In this document: one piece after another, positions 1 to 11,400 of the stretch
Layout of the letters: every line of letters begins with the position of its first letter
Numbering within the stretch: the stretch's first letter is position 1
Assembly (NCBI GenBank): GCA_045837725.1
Contig: JBEWZL010000291.1
Location: 1 to 64,000, forward strand
Direction: 5' to 3'
Source: Vermamoeba vermiformis
Taxonomy: Eukaryota; Tubulinea; Echinamoebida
DNA length: 64,000 bases
Notes under the pieces: generated by a model
What the model saw: only the letters and a program-made list of their open reading frames with translations
Told to the model about the DNA's origin: nothing
The model's database searches: none
Translations under genes and position numbers: made by a program

Positions 1-2
1 TA

Positions 3-1790
3 ATGTTTACTGCCTATCCGCCTTTATCGGAGGATGACATAGAACTAGCTCGGGCAAATAACCGAGAAGTATTCCCCGCCATGGGATCGCATGCTGATAG
101 TACGCAACAAACTATTGTTATTGCATTTGTATTTATTTTATCAATTAGATGACAAGTACTTGGGCAATGCAAGAGACGTTGTTGTGTTTACGGTCTCTGG
201 TTTCGTAGATCCAGATGAATTGGTGGCTAACTGTGATGCCCCACCGGGGTGGCGCTTTGTGGTGCAGGAGCGTTCGCAGACTGGGACTCGTGAGTGCGTT
301 ACCGTTTACGCAACAATTAATTTCTAATGCATTGTGCTTAGGGGATGTTGACATTCCGCTCGTGGACAATATGATGCTTTTACAACCAAAACGAATGCAA
401 TCATACTTGAAACATCGAGTAGTCGGTGTATATTCCAGATTTATACGTTGGGTGGCGACAATTCGTAATGTAGATGTAAACATTTACGAGTCCGAGAAAC
501 GCAACTGTGGTAAGCTGTTAATATTTGGTCTGTACTTCCACTAATTATTTTATAGAGGCAAATACAACTCTTGGTTATTCTTTGTCGACCTGGACAACCA
601 ACAAACAAAAGCTAATGCAGTGGAGGCGAGCACTGCGGCCTTCGACAAATGCCAAGAAACGAAAACTCTCGCGCAGTGGACTGGCTCGGAATACGGAACC
701 TATTAAGCCTTTGATTGATATATTTTTCCCCACCGGAGGTTGTTGGGCGTTTGCTCACTTGCTTTTGCACAACAATCAACTGTTGTATTGTGCGTCTTGC
801 AAAGTTTTGCTCATCGAGCAGTTGCATGAATGTGCCGTTGGTAAATCATGTATCTTCGGCCCGAGAAAACATCTTAAAGTAAGTGACAATCTTGACGTTT
901 AATCACTTCAATCAAAATAACGAAAGCTCAGGTTGGGGAGCTGTATTCCAAGTTCGATTTGGCCAAAGCAGAATTTACTGGTGGCTTAACAATAGACTCC
1001 TCCTTTAATGGCCTCAGTCAAATAGGTAATTCCAATTCTGCAAATTAAACGGCGCGATGGATTAATTCACTCCAGGTTGTACGTCGATGTTACTTCGGAA
1101 AAATTTCCCTGGTAATAATTGGAGTAATTGGCGCGAGGGGGTTATAACAGTTGGTGGGGCGGGCGGCACGATGATTGATGGCTCATTTGTCGTCAATCGC
1201 GGGGCAGATTCAGCAAGGAATGACATGGTGCGGCTCAATTGTTATCACTGTCTTCCTCTCGAAATTGCGGTTGAATATCAAGAAGATGTCTTCCAATTCA
1301 TCGGTAAGCAACTTTCGCACTGTGTCAATTTGTGTAATGATTCATTAGGCACGTGGTTTGTTCGTCGAGTGAACCTGGATGCATACACTGAATTCTCCGT
1401 CGAGCCGTTCTACACATTTGAGCTATTCAATCGTCATAAATTCCTACGCGAACACCCCTTGGCTCATTCAGTACCAACGATCAGTAAGAGGAGTCATTTT
1501 TATCATGCACTTTGTTGACACTGAGTTTCGCAGATCCATTGCTGGTCCAAGTTTGCGAATTGTACCAACGAGTTGCCGGTGTCGTGGATGAGTTAGAGTT
1601 AAGTGACGCAGGCGGGCTTGCTATGGCGACAATATTTGGCGAGCAGCCACTGGATCTGGTGCTACAGTACCTACAGCTCCATTATGAAGTGTTGCTTTGC
1701 TCGCTTGGACTTTTTGAAGTTCCTGAGTTCGATCCCAATGCATTCATTGCCGCTTTCAACCAGCTGAGTGATCTCGATGGAATTCCTTGA
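3..1790 (+). CDS. Unrecognised multi-exon protein (5' end uncertain)
   Basis: I do not recognise this protein. An open frame runs from the ATG at 3 through about eight exons: 3-99, 149-289, 342-509, 556-878, 932-1025, 1076-1303, 1349-1493 and 1534 onward. Introns are 40-55 nt with GTAAG or GTGAG donors, and every join keeps frame. The product has at least 430 residues. Exon 556-878 carries a Cys/His-rich stretch (CASCKVLLIEQLHEC) that might bind metal. A later segment is Gly-rich (GGAGGTMIDG). No signal peptide or membrane span is visible. The simplest end is the TGA at 1788-1790. However, a further open stretch follows a good acceptor near 1818 and ends at a donor (AGG|GTAAAT) near 1897. Its intron could splice in phase to the ATG of the next gene at 2045. 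I could not find a frame-keeping join from 1767 to 1819, so a link to the next gene is unproven. The true start may lie outside the window. Confidence 0.55.
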
Positions 1791-2044
1791 AATAAATACT
1801 CACGTGCTTTTTCTGCAGTAATTCGCCATTTTCTGTTTTGAACCAGTTCGATGCTTATGTTGTTGCAAGATACCACCAATTGCCGGCCTTCAGTAGGGTA
1901 AATGAACCCGATCCTAATTTGTCATCGAATTTTCATATTTTTTATTTTACCTAAACGGCGAAAATCTCAATTAAATTTGGACGTTCTAGAGTAATTTACT
2001 ACATTTTTTAGCCAATACTAAGGTACTATTTTTTTTGGATGCAG

Positions 2045-5000
2045 ATGTCGCTTGTTCGTGTCTTTTCGGGTAAGGCTATGTTATTTGCGCTATTAAAAAT
2101 TTATTTTTAATGTGTCGTATCTTCAGACACCGATCTACAACGTTTTATAGCTTCTCCAAATGTCATGCAGTCGTTGATCCACTTCCACGAAACAAATGAG
2201 CGTGGTCTCTCAATGGGCGACATTCACTGGGTCTACGAAGCATATCACGGCAATATAGCAAAAGATGAATTTATTGCGATCATTAATAACATTTTAAAGT
2301 AAGAAAATTCGACGGTCGATCTGTCTTCTGTGCTAACAAATTTACAGCCAGCCAAAAAATAGAGGCAATTTTACTTCGCATAAGATAGGAAAGATACAAT
2401 TATATCCATTTGAATTTGAGGTAAGAATAATAATCTTGTGCAGTGTAATCCTAATTTTCTGCGATAGTCTCCGCTGTTTAAATTTGGGTTTGTTAACCCA
2501 AGTGTTCGTTGTTTTCTGCACGTATGCTTGGTACTTATTGCAAAGGTCCCGTGTCTACGGCAACTGTTTGAACAGTCAACTACCGAGATTGCAATGCTAG
2601 TCAACGAGTATTTACTCAAATTCATTGAACAAAGCCAACCGGTCGATGCTGCAGTTCTGTTTGAAAGACTAGCAACTACTCTCGCTATCAATTCTAATGT
2701 ACGAACAATTGTGCAAGCTGGACAACAAGACGCTACCCTATTGTTACAAGATTTGTTAAATTTGGTAGATTCGCGGCGAGAACTAGCTATCCAATTCAGT
2801 ACGGCGATATTTGATGAAAATTCTACCCAAGTGAACGACGGAAGAGTGGAGCAGATCAACTGTACGTATTGTTTTTGCGACACATAACTAATGTAGTACA
2901 GGGATCGACATCTACTTCAAGCCATCCGTTCAGAGTGTTCAACAAGGAATTGACGATTTTTTTGCTCCGGAAGTGGTAGAATATCAAGCAAAGGTAATTA
3001 TTATCAATGTTTGTTAACGAAGTACTCGATCTAATGATAAAAAGGATTGCCAATTACGCAAACAGGTGTTGAACCACCCAAAACTGTTATTGATTCGAAT
3101 CAATCGTTTCTCCGAGCTCGATGAACACAAGCAAGTTCGACGTTTGACAATCGAAACATCCGTTCACTTTGAAGGAACTTTGTACCTACTTTATGGTGTA
3201 ATTTGGCACGATGGAAAAACTCGCAATAATGGACATTATGGAGTTGTTGTCAACGAACGCTGTGCTTTACATTGGAACAATTATAATGATGCTAAAGTTA
3301 CACGGGTATGTTTTTTCCAACAAGCGATCTCGGACTAAATGTCAAGTAGGAGCGTGTTGCTATTCTTTCGCAGTTAAGCGGTGGTGTTCGCTCCGCCAGT
3401 GCAGTGGTTTACATTAAACAAGCCGAAGTCGGCATTCAATTTCCGTTGAAGACTGCCGTTCCTGCTTCCTGTACGATGCAAACAAGGAAACGTAAAATCA
3501 GTGTCGCTTGCGACCTGTTGGAAACAGAAGACAACTTAATTGCTCCTCCTAAAAAAAGTAAGTGCAACGCGGCTAATTTAATTCTAATGCACCGTTAAGA
3601 ACCCAAGCAATTGGAAAAAGGCCAACCAAAGCTTCAGACACCTTCGATAGATAAGGAGTGGCAGCTGCCAGACTCGCATATTGTTGTTAAGGCTGTAACC
3701 GACGATCTCCTTATGGTGGATAAAGTGGCACCGGGAAGCAAAATAGCTCTTGAGCAAATCAAGTGCATTTACAAAGTACGCTTCCATAATGTATGTATGC
3801 GAGATAATCGAATGGTTGTCTTATTTTGGCTAGGATCTATGGGAATGGCTCATCGATTGGAAAAATAAGAAGGTGCAAACAAATTGGATATGCGAGTCGG
3901 ACATTCGGGCAAATGCACTATTAATAATGAATAAGTACTTCCAATCTCCGCATGCACTATCCAATCAAGGTTGGCAAATACGAGATAAAACAAGTAAAGG
4001 TTTTGTTCGTACCTCCTTTTGTACGTTGGATAGCGGGCCCACCAATAAGCAGCCTATGACCAACACTAGCATCTTTTCGCGCTTTTTGCCTGGTACGTAT
4101 CATTCATTCGAGCGTTGAATATTCTCAGAATTAATGAATACCGCAGAGCAAACCCGTTTACAGATGGTCGAAGATATAAACCGTTATGCCAGTCTTTCAT
4201 TTTCTGAAGTTATGCAAGAACGAAAAACATGGCGTTTGAACAAAACTGCACAGCTCAAACTTTGGGCCGAGAAAATGCAACAAAAATACAAAGGTAAATA
4301 TTACATAAGCTAACGAGAAAACAAACATTCTGATCACAATTAGGATTGCTAACGGTACCAAGTTGGGTTTCAAACGTAAAGCATTTGGAAGAATATTTTA
4401 GTACCGAGTTTGAACCTTCCGAAGAAGACAAAGTTACTTTTCAAAAGCAAAGAACAAATTGGAAACCACTTACGCTGCCAGAATTTGATATATTCATTGC
4501 CATTGGGATCGCAAGTCGTTGTGTTAAAGGTCGTCGCCTCAGAGATTACTGGACTATCAAAGATCCCTTGTATGGCAACGAATGGATATCGTCAAAAATG
4601 GGCCGAGATCGATTCGAACAGATTATGCATTATTTCCACTTTGATATTGACAAAGTTACTCAAGAAGTAGCTCAACGATGCCAAAAAAATTGGTCTCCAT
4701 CTCAAAAAATTACCTTTGATGAAACCATCTTGCCGTTTTTGGGCCGCTTTTATGCCCGAGTAAGTACTTGTTATCGTTAGATAATACATTTTAACTAACG
4801 TAACTCAGCAATTCATTCCAAGCAAGCCACATCCAAACGGTGTCTTACTCTACTTGGCCGCCGATGAATCTTACTACATTTGGGACTTCGATATATTCTT
4901 GGGTCTATGTCTGCCTCCTAAATATCAGCTGTTAGAGCTAGCCGAGAAATTGAACAATCACAAGCCTGGCCACGTGATTATAACAGATAGCAAATGGGGT

Positions 5001-5915
5001 GCGGAAGAGACGGCTACTATTTTGGATGAACAAGGCATTAAATTCTTGTTGTCGGCAAAGAAAAATGCTCCTTCATATATATTTGGTACTTTGCAAAATC
5101 CTCTACAAGAACCAGGGCAACACTTGACGTTTGAAAAAGAAGGCACTGCTGGTCCGATTATTGCTCACTCTTTCCGCGATAACAATGCAATTATGAATCT
5201 CTATTCCAATTACGTCGATGGTTAGTTCAATATTAATCAAAGTGTTTATCTAATTTCATTGCAGCGTCATCAGCCGCAACAGATCTGTGTCAAGGAGTAC
5301 CGTCGACTGCAGTAAGCTTCTTATGCTTGCGTCATTAAGTTACTAATTTAGTTGTAAATGCAGAGTACAAAGCCACTTATTGTCCAAGAATACACAAAGA
5401 CCAAAGGATTTGTCGACGAGGCGGCAAGACAAATTCATACGTTTGATTGGCCGTTCAGATTAACAAAATGGACACAAGTAGTATGGGAAAATATTATAAA
5501 TATAATCACTTGGAATTCATACCAGTGCTATCGCTACTATAAGAAAGTTCAGAACAATGACGAAGATCAATTTCGAGATTTCTTGCAAATTTTAAAGGAT
5601 GAACTTAGTCAAGAGCAGTCTGCACGCAACAAGAAAAATGCATCTCCGTTAACTAGACACAGATCTCTCAGAACCCGAAGAATAATTGTCGCAAAAGATC
5701 TGAAATCAAAAAGTCTCTCTTCTCATGTGCGAGTTCAGAGCGAAGATGTCTTTGAAAGACGAGTCAATGGTTTTTGCCTAACGTGCAACCCACGTAAACG
5801 AAAGCAAATTAGCACAGTATGTTGGAAATGCAGCTCCGACAAAAAAAGACCAATTTTTCTGTGCAGTACTTGTAAGAACACACACAAACCCGTTTGTCGT
5901 AAGCTTAAACTATAG
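2045..5915 (+). CDS. USP-like protease - chromodomain-like - piggyBac transposase fusion
   Basis: Fourteen exons splice into one frame of 1,069 codons (2045-2069, 2127-2298, 2348-2420, 2468-2861, 2902-2993, 3045-3305, 3374-3557, 3600-3775, 3834-4092, 4147-4293, 4344-4759, 4809-5220, 5265-5311, 5364-5915). The N-terminal part looks like a peptidase C19 (USP) domain. It has a Cys-box-like VNPSVRCF, then HPKLLLIRINRF, then the His box RNNGHYGVVV and a YNDAKV Asp position. The USP zinc-ribbon cysteines are not evident. A central segment (3834 onward, WLIDWKNKKVQTNWICESDI) resembles a chromodomain. The C-terminal part is a piggyBac transposase with PSKPHPNG and three acidic positions: TFDET (4716-4730), ITDSK (4979-4993) and KGFVDE (5404-5421). 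It ends in a Cys-rich zinc-binding tail. No stop separates the modules. A transposase this rich in introns suggests a domesticated gene. No terminal repeats with TTAA duplications are obvious. The start at 2045 directly follows an acceptor-like TTTTTTGGATGCAG, so it could be internal. The transposase call is firm. The fusion rests on hand splicing. Confidence 0.8.
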
Positions 5916-5971
5916 AATTTGTTAACAAACTTGCTGTAGGTAGTATAATAAATACTGTTTGTAATACATCC

Positions 5972-6290
5972 GGCGTCTAAGGGTGAAGCCTTAGCGCCGC
6001 TACAATGAGAAAGTTACGCGCTGATTCTCGACGATGTGGGTCAGAGTATGGTCTGGAGGTCGTGTTGCCTCGGCAACACCACTGGTTCGGAACAGCACTC
6101 TCACTGGCACTGAGTTGGATGGGCTAGAAAGTGACTTGTCACTTGCCGTAGCGGACACTCTTTTGTTGTACGGTCTCCTTTATGGAGGGGTGTCGCCTTG
6201 ATGCCTGCGACCTTTCTATTGATGAATCACATGGTTTTGGTCGTGTCAGTCACCTCAACGTGACTTCGACACTTGGATGGGTTAGGGCCC
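5972..6290. other. Hairpin-rich, GC-elevated segment
   Basis: Three tight inverted repeats sit within 175 bp just after the piggyBac gene. The first, 5972-5998, has arms GGCG-CTAAGG and CCTTAG-CGCC with a 6-nt loop. The second, 6062-6079, pairs GTGTTGCC with GGCAACAC. The third, 6129-6144, pairs AAGTGAC with GTCACTT. The stretch is more GC-rich than the flanking DNA. It could be a structured RNA or the decayed end of a mobile element. No known RNA family is recognised. Confidence 0.4.
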
Positions 6291-7738
6291 GGCCAAATTC
6301 CTCCCTATGAATACATGTGCTTGCTCAACCAAGTATTGTATTGTGATTAATCATTTTTTATTAATAATACAAAGAAATGAGCTGGGGGAAGTGGATCGGA
6401 TCTGGGGCCGATCCGGATCTACTCAGGGGTGTGGCGCACTGTCAATGGACATCACCCAACAAAATTGTACCTTTTTTTGTACTACAGTCTCTTCTGGCGA
6501 TTACCAAAAATCAACGGTCCTGAATTTTTGTATAATTTTTATCTAAAAACATTGGCCGGCTGAAAAGGGATATTTGTGCGTGCTTACCTGTGCTTCTTTC
6601 ATCGCACAAATACCCTCAATTTCATTGAGAATGCAAGTAGAAGTAACTAACGCGTCGCTTGGGCTTTGAGATAGCTGTGAAATGATGAGCATCGGAACCT
6701 GATCTTGATCCCAAAGACGACTTGTAAATCTTTACTTCAACGGCTCTGGCAATTGCGTGAATTAACTTAATGATACAGTATTTTGAAAGAAGGAACTTGT
6801 TGTGGGTGTCCAGAGCGAAGGTTTCGTAAAAAGAATTATTTTATCGCAACAACAAGAGAATTATGCATTCCTCGCCGAAATCAAATAAATTGTTATCTTA
6901 AGTTAATAATAAAAATAACTTATAGTTATATTCCGTAACCAACTACCACGTTAAATTTATTTTTTTTCGATAACACGACCACTTCAAGCATAGGCACAAT
7001 AGTAACAATATGTAAACAACTATTACTTCGCTATAGATATAGTAGACTTTGATTGGCTAGAAAGGTAAGTCCAAATCCAGATTCGTTTTTTAAGATCTTC
7101 AGTACTTCTTCCTATTACGAGTTCAATATACCTCCAAAAATTCGTATATATATTATTATTATTATGGATGAACCGATTAAGCAAATTGTTAGCAGAATAA
7201 TTAAATTGATTTTAATTAATTATGGTTCAAGCAGATCTCAACTCGTTCAAGTAATTTATCGATCCCGCTTCTAGATTTGCAGGCAAATTAATATATAAAT
7301 GGTACGCAATTACCTTGGCAGTGTTTGTTATCGATTAATCAGATCTGATCTGCTAGTGCGAACGCGAAGTTTGATATACCGAAGCTTATGAACCTGTGAA
7401 TGCTACAGCGGACTAAAATAAGGTAATTATATATATTAGCACTCATACCATACATTAACAAGCTGTTTAAGGACACAAAAACTTAGGGATCAGGATCGTC
7501 CTCATCACTCGTCAACTACTCATCAACATTATATCACGATAATATATATAATTAATTAACGCCACCAAGAGTTATAGTATCACACAGTGTTTGATCAAAA
7601 TCTAGTCATACAACAAATTTTTCCTGATATGCTGGATCTGCGACAGTCGAGTCACCAAATGATGTCATTATTTGTCAATTTAAACTTGTACAACCACTTG
7701 TTGTGATGTCTTACTTCTATGTAAATTGTTATGATGGC

Positions 7739-8003
7739 ATGTTCCGCGTTGTGGTGTGACATGATCACAATAGTGACTGCAGATAATGCCTTGACGCAAA
7801 GTTGTCCAGGTGTAGGCCTAGGACTTCTGGGATGAGTCGGCTGATGCAGATTCATCATAATGATTCACCTGCTGAGTCTACAATTAAGTGACATGTTCCG
7901 TGTTGTGGCGTGACATGATCATGAAAATGACTGCAGAAGCTTTGACGCGAGGATGTCCAGGTGTAGGCCTAGGACTTCTGGGATGAGTCAGCCTATGCAG
8001 ATT
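7739..8003. repeat. Imperfect direct duplication, two ~112-bp copies
   Basis: Copies at about 7739-7851 and 7892-8003 share CATGTTCCG-GTTGTGG, GTGACATGATCA, TGACTGCAGA and the longest block GTCCAGGTGTAGGCCTAGGA followed by CTTCTGGGATGAGTC. They are separated by about 40 bp. They differ at scattered positions and by small indels, so this is an old duplication. No open frame is shared. Conservation of the core between the copies could reflect a small RNA gene or just recent origin. Confidence 0.75.
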
Positions 8004-8405
8004 TACTTAATTGACGATGGCTCAGGCTATTATTGAGTGATTTGGAGGAGTTTTATGAACGTCTACAATATAGACACTTAGTTGGTTAAGGAATATATAA
8101 TGTGATTTCTCTATTCTGCGCGAAACTAGATTCGATCCAACTCTCTTCATTCCTCATCGTGCAAATCGAACGAAACTCTTTCAATACGTCATATGCATGA
8201 TATACTTCTCCTCAGTTTGCAATTATTGGATTCACACGAGGGAGAACCCCAAAAAAAGCTTCTCTTTGATTTTGAGTGTCGATCGCGATCAAAATATTGA
8301 CGAATCCGATGCAATACCTTGCATATCAAAGATAAAGCCCGAAATATGATCGATCATACTAAATAAAAAATCAAATTTATTTACGTAAAGGAAAATAAGA
8401 GCAAA

Positions 8406-11400
8406 CTAACAATTATTATTCTGTATAATCATAACGACGCACTCGCGAGTGACATTCACTTCGGCTAATTCATAGTCTTCTTGAGCTTCATCTTGAGAAG
8501 ATTTGTCAAAGCGCGACTTTGTTGCATCGAACCACGGTTTGATTAATCGTTTGAGCAGTTCATTGTTCAAGTCGCCCGCTTCACTTTCCAATTCTTTTCT
8601 GAGCCAATCAAGTGCTACTTGACGGTCCATCTCGTCAGCAATTTCCAGCACGTCGAAGAAGTTACCAATCCAAGATATTGCTTGCGCTGCGTGAACGTCA
8701 TCTCCGATTCTCGCCAAGCAACACGCAGCGTTTAATGCGACTGAAAATCTGTCCTTCGGGTGCATACCAGTTTCCCACAGCATCGAGAAGATGTCCACAG
8801 CGTCCGTAAAGTATTTGGGGATCCCTTCGATCATACCAAGTTCATAAAGCAAGAATGCTCGCACCCACAGGGCCATGCTGTCGTCTTTCAATGGCTCCAA
8901 AGTGTTGTTTAAGTCTTGGCAAACAGCGCGTAGCTTCTTTTTTTCTTTTGTTGGCAGTGTTTGATCAAGGTTTTGGAGGTAGCGAATGACCGTATCTGCT
9001 AATAGCACGTGATACTTTCTATTGTTCAGCTGACGCCAATGATTGATAGTTCCTTTAAGCGACTTCCAAACATCTGCAATTGATTAGAATCATATTAGAA
9101 TGAGCAAAGTTCCCCTACCTATTTGACTCGATTGCTTTGGCGATGAAAAGAACAGGAACTTCGTGTAAATGACTTTGTAGATATCTGCGAATTCGGGGTT
9201 CTCAAAGTGAACTTCATCTAAGCGATTGCGTTCGGTTGGCTCTCGATTGCAAATTGTGGTCAAAAAGCTTAAGGTTTGCTCAACTCGATCAAGCTTGTAC
9301 TTCCACAAATCGCGTACGTCAACAAAATGTCGTTGCTCTATTCGTCTGGTCATCCAATCTATTACTTTCCAAAGTCGTTGCAGTGTCGCTTCGATCATTT
9401 GCGTATTATCTTGACCATCCAGGAAGTGTAGCGATAGGGCCAAATCAAAGTACTTGTAGGACCCAACTTTGGCGGCAGCAAACAGCTTCTTGTATTTCAC
9501 TGAATAATGCTTGGCATTGACGACGTTTGACTGCCACTTGTCGCGCTTTTTCGGTGATCCGCGAAGAAGCAGTTGGATTATTTTAGACTTGACTTCGTTG
9601 CCGTCAATAGGTGCTGATAATCCGTCAATCATGCTGTCCAACTGATCGAGGATGCTGTGCAAAAAGGGATTGCAAATGTCGCGACTTCGTAGAACAAAGA
9701 GCATAATCTCGAGGTTGGTAATCAAATCGTTCTCTGGATGGCGGAAGCTTTTAAGCAGACTCGCCTTCTCTGTGGAATATGACTTTTCCAGCTTTTGATA
9801 GATTGTCGAAACTCGCGAATCGCTTTCTGACACGGAGATGAAGTCCAGCAGGAGTAAGCAGTATTCTTCCTCGAAGCTGTCTCGTCGGTTCATCAAGTCC
9901 ATGAAGAATGGTAGCTTTTTGCCAGTACTTGGCAAGCACGCAGCAAACTTCGAAATTGCTTTGTTCAAGCGTTTCAAATCGCTCGGTGACGTCGTAATGA
10001 AGCTAACAATGTCACATTGAGTCTTCGGTGAGATGATGGTATTTTTTGGTAATGCCATTATTGCACGGAGTAAATCACCAAGAAGTCGCATTGTTGTTTG
10101 CACTGGTGCCAAATCAAAGAGGTCCTTCCATGTCTTGCGTTGTTGGGGGTGCCATTTCCACGCGTATGGAGCAATTCTTGGAGGGTTGGCCGTCTTTGTA
10201 AGCGGACCATAGTCATTGTGGTCGCTTTCATGCTTGCACACAAGCGTGTATTTGGGAAAGTAGAGAGAGTAGGCCAGAGACTTTAGGTCTTGCTTGTCAT
10301 CGGCTAAAAAGATGCTCATTTCGTTCGGTTTAGCTACTTCGTCACGGAATTCCATGCATGGAGGAAGGTGATGAAGCATCAACGTGAAGTAGTGCCATGA
10401 TGGTCGCATATCCCATGACATGATCATTGGTGGACCAAGTGGATAGACCAGAAGATCTTTTTCAATGCAGTAAGGTGGTGCGTAAAGGTTGTCCTTGTTC
10501 TGCTTGTCTCTTGCGACTCTATCGTGCAAGCTTATCCATCGAGTGATTTCCAAGTTGTAGGGGCACAAGTTGTGAACTTTGTTGTGGAACGACTTCGAGC
10601 CAAACTGCTTGCCGCCATAAGTCCAAACAATAACTTCATTCGACACTGATCTTTTGTCGACCACTTCTTGGTGACGCATTTCTGTTGCAATCATCATTCC
10701 AGCAAGAACTGCAATAGCTGATCCTGAATAGCCAACACCAGCGATGCGAATGACTTGAGGATTGTTCTCGTCTTTGGACTTGTTAACCCGTGGCTTGATC
10801 ATGTTATCGCCCTTGCCTCGGGTCAACGGATTGTAGAGGCGTCTTGCAATGGATAATGCAGCGTTGTACCATACGACTGGAACGCGATCATCTGTTGTAA
10901 TAGTAGTATGAAACTCTTCTAAATCCGCAGAAACAACATGTGCATAGTCTACAGTGTAGCTAAGTGGCAGGGGACGGATGTACCAATCTTGGGTGTTCCA
11001 AATAATGTTAAAAAATGATGATGAGCTCGGTTTGTCGTCGATCGCGTCGTAATTTGGTTTAAAGTACTTTGCGTCGCAGAGAACCAGTCCTTCAAGCTCC
11101 TTGATTTTTTGGGCGTTCTTCACGAGTGTTTCCCAGTCACTATTTGTTCTTGTCGTCCATTGCTGGAATACATCCTCGTAATTGTGATCTTCAATAGCAC
11201 CTCCTTGAGGAGCTTCATAGTGCGATAGCTGAACTTTTTGTCCATATTCCATTTCTGAACGACCGCGCTGATAAACAAGTGATACACGTGACTGCAACCA
11301 ATCAACAATATTCTGATTGTTCTTCACTTTTCGGTGTTGTCGAATGATCGATATCCAATGGACAATCTGATTCAACACTTGATTTGCAGCATCTATTGTG

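Larger units (their letters stand above)
5916..8405. other. Non-coding interval, ~2.5 kb
   Basis: There is no convincing gene here. The open frames are short, lack splice context and match no family. The interval holds a hairpin-rich stretch (5972-6290), a stem with arms ATTTGTGCG/CGCACAAAT near 6568-6607, AT-rich DNA at 6880-7600 and a direct duplication at 7739-8003, the last two described separately where structured. An AATAAA-like polyadenylation signal at about 5947 fits the 3' end of the transposase gene. Confidence 0.6.

Noticed and set aside
6307-6546. 79-codon plus-strand open frame downstream of the transposase
   Set aside because: It has no splice context, family motif or codon pattern like the real exons. 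It lies in a low-complexity, stem-containing region.
6560-6610. Stem-loop containing GCTTACCTG, suggestive of a U1 snRNA 5' end or spliced leader
   Set aside because: The rest of a U1 or SL RNA (Sm site, later stems) is not present. The match is a few bases.
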